From positions 6,220,001 through 6,284,000 of the forward strand of contig NZ_CP080531.1 of assembly GCF_024746835.1 (NCBI RefSeq): DNA of 64,000 nt. The letters run 5' to 3'. Position 1 is the stretch's first letter; each line of letters starts with the position of its first letter. Position numbers and translations under genes: made by a program. Source of the stretch: Mesorhizobium sp. AR02 (GTDB lineage Bacteria > Pseudomonadota > Alphaproteobacteria > Rhizobiales > Rhizobiaceae). Shown here piece after piece: positions 61,340 to 64,000 of the stretch. The notes beneath the pieces were generated by a model, which saw nothing but the letters and a program-made list of their open reading frames with translations, was not told the origin of the DNA and searched no databases.

Positions 61340-61367
61340 GTGGCCCGGTCGTTTCCGACCGGGCCAC
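61340..61367 (+). terminator. Strong hairpin terminator
   Basis: A perfect 12-bp GC-rich stem (GTGGCCCGGTCG / CGACCGGGCCAC) with loop TTTC starts 33 bases after the small membrane protein's stop. The trailing AATCTTGTTG is only modestly T-rich, so efficiency is uncertain. Confidence 0.6.
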
Positions 61368-61511
61368 AATCTTGTTGAGAATACGGTTCAATCGATTGAT
61401 ATTGCTGGCCTTTCGATAAAACATCCGGCAGGTCTTGCCGTTGTCATGCTCGTTTGACAAAACAGGCGCGCCTCCGGCGGGAGGCGCTATGCGAACGAGG
61501 ATTTCCCGAAA

Positions 61512-62495
61512 ATGAATGTGGCCCAGAACATTGTCGCCGGCCTTGACCGGATACTCACCATGGAATTGGTGCGCGTCACCGAACGGGCCGCCGTGGCAGC
61601 CGCCAGGCTGCGCGGGCGCGGCGACGAGAAGGCGGCCGACCAGGTCGCCGTCGACGCCATGCGCCAGGAGCTCAACCGCCTTGCCATCAAGGGCACGGTG
61701 GTGATCGGCGAGGGCGAGCGCGACGAGGCGCCGATGCTCTATATCGGCGAGGAGGTCGGCACCGGCAAAGGTCCGGCAGTCGATATCGCGCTCGATCCGC
61801 TCGAAGGCACCACGATCTGCGCCAAGAACCTGCCCAACGCGCTTGCCGTCATCGCCATCGCCGAGAAGGGCAGCCTGCTGTTCGCACCCGACGTCTATAT
61901 GGACAAGATCGCCATTGGTCCGGGCTATGCCGAAGGCGTCATCGACATCGATGCCTCGCCGGCCGAAAACATAGCGAGCCTGGCCCGGGCCAAAGGTGTC
62001 GCCGTGTCCGACATCACCACCTGCATCCTCGACCGGCCGCGCCACGCCAAGCTGATCGATGCCGTGCGCGCCACCGGCGCCGCCATCCGGCTGATCGGTG
62101 ACGGCGACGTCGCCGGCGTCATCCACACCACCGACCCGGAAGAAACCGGCATCGATATCTATCTCGGCACCGGCGGTGCGCCCGAGGGCGTGCTGGCCGC
62201 GGCCGCACTGCGCTGCACTGGCGGCCAGATGCAGGGCCGGCTTCTGCTTGACACACCCGAGAAGATGGCCCGCGCGGCGAAGATGGGCATTTCCGATCCA
62301 AAGCGAATCTACCATGCGGAAGACATGGCACGCGGCGACGTGCTGTTCGCGGCCACCGGCGTCACCGACGGCAACATGCTGGCCGGCGTCAAGTTCGGCC
62401 GCACCACCATCACCACGCACACGATCGTGTTGCGCTCGTCGTCACGGACTGTGCGCGAGATCAAGGCCCGGCACCAGGATCTGGATAAGTTCTAG
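61512..62495 (+). CDS. glpX: Fructose-1,6-bisphosphatase class II
   Basis: Gluconeogenic phosphatase of 327 residues. It has the class II signatures VTERAAVAAARLRGRGDEKAAD, the metal/substrate site VVIGEGERDEAPML, DIALDPLEGTTICAK, and TGGAPEGVLAAAALRCTGGQMQGRL. The gene order hom - (small genes) - glpX - recJ is consistent with alphaproteobacterial core genome. The ATG at 61512 follows AGGATTTCCCG. Confidence 0.95.
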   Translation: MNVAQNIVAGLDRILTMELVRVTERAAVAAARLRGRGDEKAADQVAVDAMRQELNRLAIKGTVVIGEGERDEAPMLYIGEEVGTGKGPAVDIALDPLEGTTICAKNLPNALAVIAIAEKGSLLFAPDVYMDKIAIGPGYAEGVIDIDASPAENIASLARAKGVAVSDITTCILDRPRHAKLIDAVRATGAAIRLIGDGDVAGVIHTTDPEETGIDIYLGTGGAPEGVLAAAALRCTGGQMQGRLLLDTPEKMARAAKMGISDPKRIYHAEDMARGDVLFAATGVTDGNMLAGVKFGRTTITTHTIVLRSSSRTVREIKARHQDLDKF

Positions 62496-62568
62496 ACCTG
62501 CTTGCGAAGCCGCATCGCAGTCGTTAGCCATTGGCTGCATCTGAACCCTGGCCGCGCAAGGATTGACG

Positions 62569-62793
62569 ATGAAAGCGTTCGACTGGCACGCGGATCCGAT
62601 TTCGCGTGCCACGCCCATCACGAAATCCTATCGCAACACCCAGAATGTGCGCCGCTTTTTCACCCGCGAATGCGGCGATGCGTTCAGGTTCGATCGACCT
62701 TTCATGGCCTGGCTCAAGGACGGTCGGGAAAAGACGATGGGGGATGCAGCCGACGAATGGATCCGGCGCCAGGCTGAAAAGCGGAAAGCGTAG
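62569..62793 (+). CDS. DUF6434-like small protein
   Basis: 74 residues. The spacing FDWHADPISRATPITKSYRNTQNVRRFFTRECGDAFRF...FMAWLKDGREKTMGDAADEW fits the DUF6434 family, function unknown. AAGGA six bases before ATG 62569 decides this start over an upstream TTG. Confidence 0.7.
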   Translation: MKAFDWHADPISRATPITKSYRNTQNVRRFFTRECGDAFRFDRPFMAWLKDGREKTMGDAADEWIRRQAEKRKA

Positions 62794-62860
62794 TTTTTCT
62801 TGAATTTTCCCGCGATGCCACCCGCCGCGAACCGCTTGGCTTTGCCCGCCTTTGGCCCTG

Positions 62861-62949
62861 AAGCGCGTTGCGTTCACGCGACGCGCTTTAGGCTGTTGTT
62901 TGTGCATGTCGTTGTCCCAAAACCGCTGCACACTTTTGGGCGACATGCA
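62861..62949. repeat. Dispersed palindromic repeat just before recJ
   Basis: Two dyads in tandem: AGCGCGTTGCG / CGCGACGCGCT (one mismatch, 62863-62888) and GCATGTCG-ttg-TCCCAAAA / TTTTGGG-CGACATGC (62904-62948). This composite resembles a repeat scattered between genes in Mesorhizobium genomes (recalled, not searched). Its right edge contains an in-frame ATG of recJ, so start choice there is affected. Confidence 0.65.
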
Positions 62950-62983
62950 TTATCCTGCGGCCAACCATGAATTGGCAAAGCGC

Positions 62984-64000
62984 ATGACGGGCGAAAGGCG
63001 CCTCTTCCTCGATGTCAGGCAGTCGGCGACCGGTCTCTCCTGGGAGCATCGGCTGACCGAACGGCAGGACATGGTCGCGCTTGCCATCGCGCAAGGCCAC
63101 GGCGTGCCAGACATCGTCGCGCGCGTGCTTGCCGGACGCGGCGTTACCGCCGATGAGACCGAGCGCTTCCTCGATCCGACGATCCGCGACCTGTTGCCGA
63201 ATCCGGCCTCGCTGACCGACATGGACAAAGCCGCCACCCGCATCGCCGCGGCGGTGATGGCGAGGGAAAAGGTTGCGATCTTCGGCGATTACGATGTCGA
63301 CGGCGCCGCGTCGTCGGCCTTGCTGAAGCGGTTTCTGGCGCATTTCTCCATACCGTCGGAAATCTATATCCCGGATCGTATTTTCGAGGGCTATGGCCCC
63401 AATCCCGATGCCATGCGCGAACTCGTCTCGCGCGGCGCGACGCTGATCGTCACCGTCGATTGCGGCACCAACAGTGCCGTGTCCGTCGATGCGGCCAATG
63501 AAGCCGGCGCCGATGTCGTGGTGCTCGATCACCATCAGGTCGGCGGCGCGTTGCCGGCGGCAATTGCCGTCGTCAATCCAAACCGTGACGACGATCTTTC
63601 CGGGCAGGGGCATCTGTGTGCCGCCGGTGTTGTCTTCCTCACCCTGGTGCAGACCGCAAAAGTCCTGCGTGGCCTGAGCGATGTCGCGCCGCCCGACCTG
63701 CTTTCGCTGCTTGATCTCGTCGCGCTCGCCACCGTTTGCGACGTGGTGCCGCTCACCGGCGTCAACCGCGCCTTCGTCGTCAAAGGGCTGCAAGTGGCGC
63801 GCCAGCAAAAGAATGAGGGGCTGGCCGCATTGGCGCGGGTGTCGCGCATCGGCGAGCCGATCAGCACCTTCCATCTCGCCTATCTGATCGGACCGCGCAT
63901 CAATGCCGGCGGCCGCATCGGCGATGCGGCGCTTGGCAGCCGGCTGCTTGCGACGGACGACCCGGTCGAGGCGCGGACCATCGCCGAGACGCTTGACCGG
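62984..64000 (+). CDS. recJ: Single-stranded-DNA exonuclease RecJ (N-terminal 339 codons, runs off window)
   Basis: 5'-3' exonuclease for recombination and repair; the frame is open to the window's end. It has the DHH-family metal motifs VAIFGDYDVDGAASSALLKRF, TVDCGTNSAVSVDAANEAGADVVVLDHHQVGG and LVALATVCDVVPLTGVNR, plus GPRINAGGRIGDAALGSRLL. I use ATG 62984 (MTGERRLFLDVRQSATGLSWEHRL). In-frame ATGs at 62945 and 62906 lie within the upstream palindromic repeat and add unrelated residues. Confidence 0.9.
   Translation, partial: MTGERRLFLDVRQSATGLSWEHRLTERQDMVALAIAQGHGVPDIVARVLAGRGVTADETERFLDPTIRDLLPNPASLTDMDKAATRIAAAVMAREKVAIFGDYDVDGAASSALLKRFLAHFSIPSEIYIPDRIFEGYGPNPDAMRELVSRGATLIVTVDCGTNSAVSVDAANEAGADVVVLDHHQVGGALPAAIAVVNPNRDDDLSGQGHLCAAGVVFLTLVQTAKVLRGLSDVAPPDLLSLLDLVALATVCDVVPLTGVNRAFVVKGLQVARQQKNEGLAALARVSRIGEPISTFHLAYLIGPRINAGGRIGDAALGSRLLATDDPVEARTIAETLDR

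Overview
The window looks like chromosome of a Mesorhizobium-type alphaproteobacterium (Hyphomicrobiales). This rests on the high G+C, the dense solute-binding ABC transporters, the small-protein families typical of rhizobia (DUF982, a DUF6074-like protein), the PHA synthase and hom/glpX/recJ housekeeping block, and the palindromic intergenic repeats. No plasmid, phage or symbiosis-island core gene was recognised. The taxonomic call is inference from gene content.

Layout. 1-343 is the start of a cytochrome oxidase subunit II gene. 789-6352 is a polar amino acid or opine-type ABC operon (binding protein, two permeases, ATPase, FAD oxidoreductase) divergent from an OccR/NocR-like LysR gene. 6367-15762 is a sugar-type ABC operon with a divergent GntR regulator. 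It has a fused double permease, two dehydrogenases, a beta-keto acid cleavage enzyme (BKACE) and an SMP-30 lactonase, and it reads as an oxidative (deoxy)sugar-acid pathway. 15790-22901 is a second sugar ABC operon led by a LacI-HTH/PfkB-kinase fusion and ending in an M20 hydrolase. 23195-25840 holds a MarR gene, a DUF417-like membrane protein, and an MFS efflux gene whose 5' third is inverted.

25916-33565 is a disturbed region. An ancestral map-radC pair (minus strand) appears to have been split by two insertions. A 4.5 kb block with a methyltransferase and a GGDEF-EAL protein sits behind a 158-bp direct repeat of the radC 3' end. A LysR/quinone-reductase block sits behind a ~75-bp repeat of the map 3' end. 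Neither block contains a recognisable recombinase.

34520-36240 has four small hypothetical genes. 36447-47519 is a single ~3,690-residue autotransporter with about 43 glycine-rich repeats. 47605-52751 is an agmatine-to-putrescine cluster with an orphan PotF-like binding protein, AguB, two agmatine deiminases (one with a Tat signal) and a LysR regulator. The rest is core genome: small secreted proteins, tRNA-Glu, an M15-like lipoprotein, phaC, an AlaC-type aminotransferase, hom, DUF883 and Thivi_2564-type membrane proteins, glpX, a DUF6434-like protein and the start of recJ.

The strongest leads are the MFS gene that becomes one intact frame if 544 bp are flipped back, the LacI-PfkB fusion, the BKACE/lactonase sugar cluster, and the two insertions at gene 3' ends.
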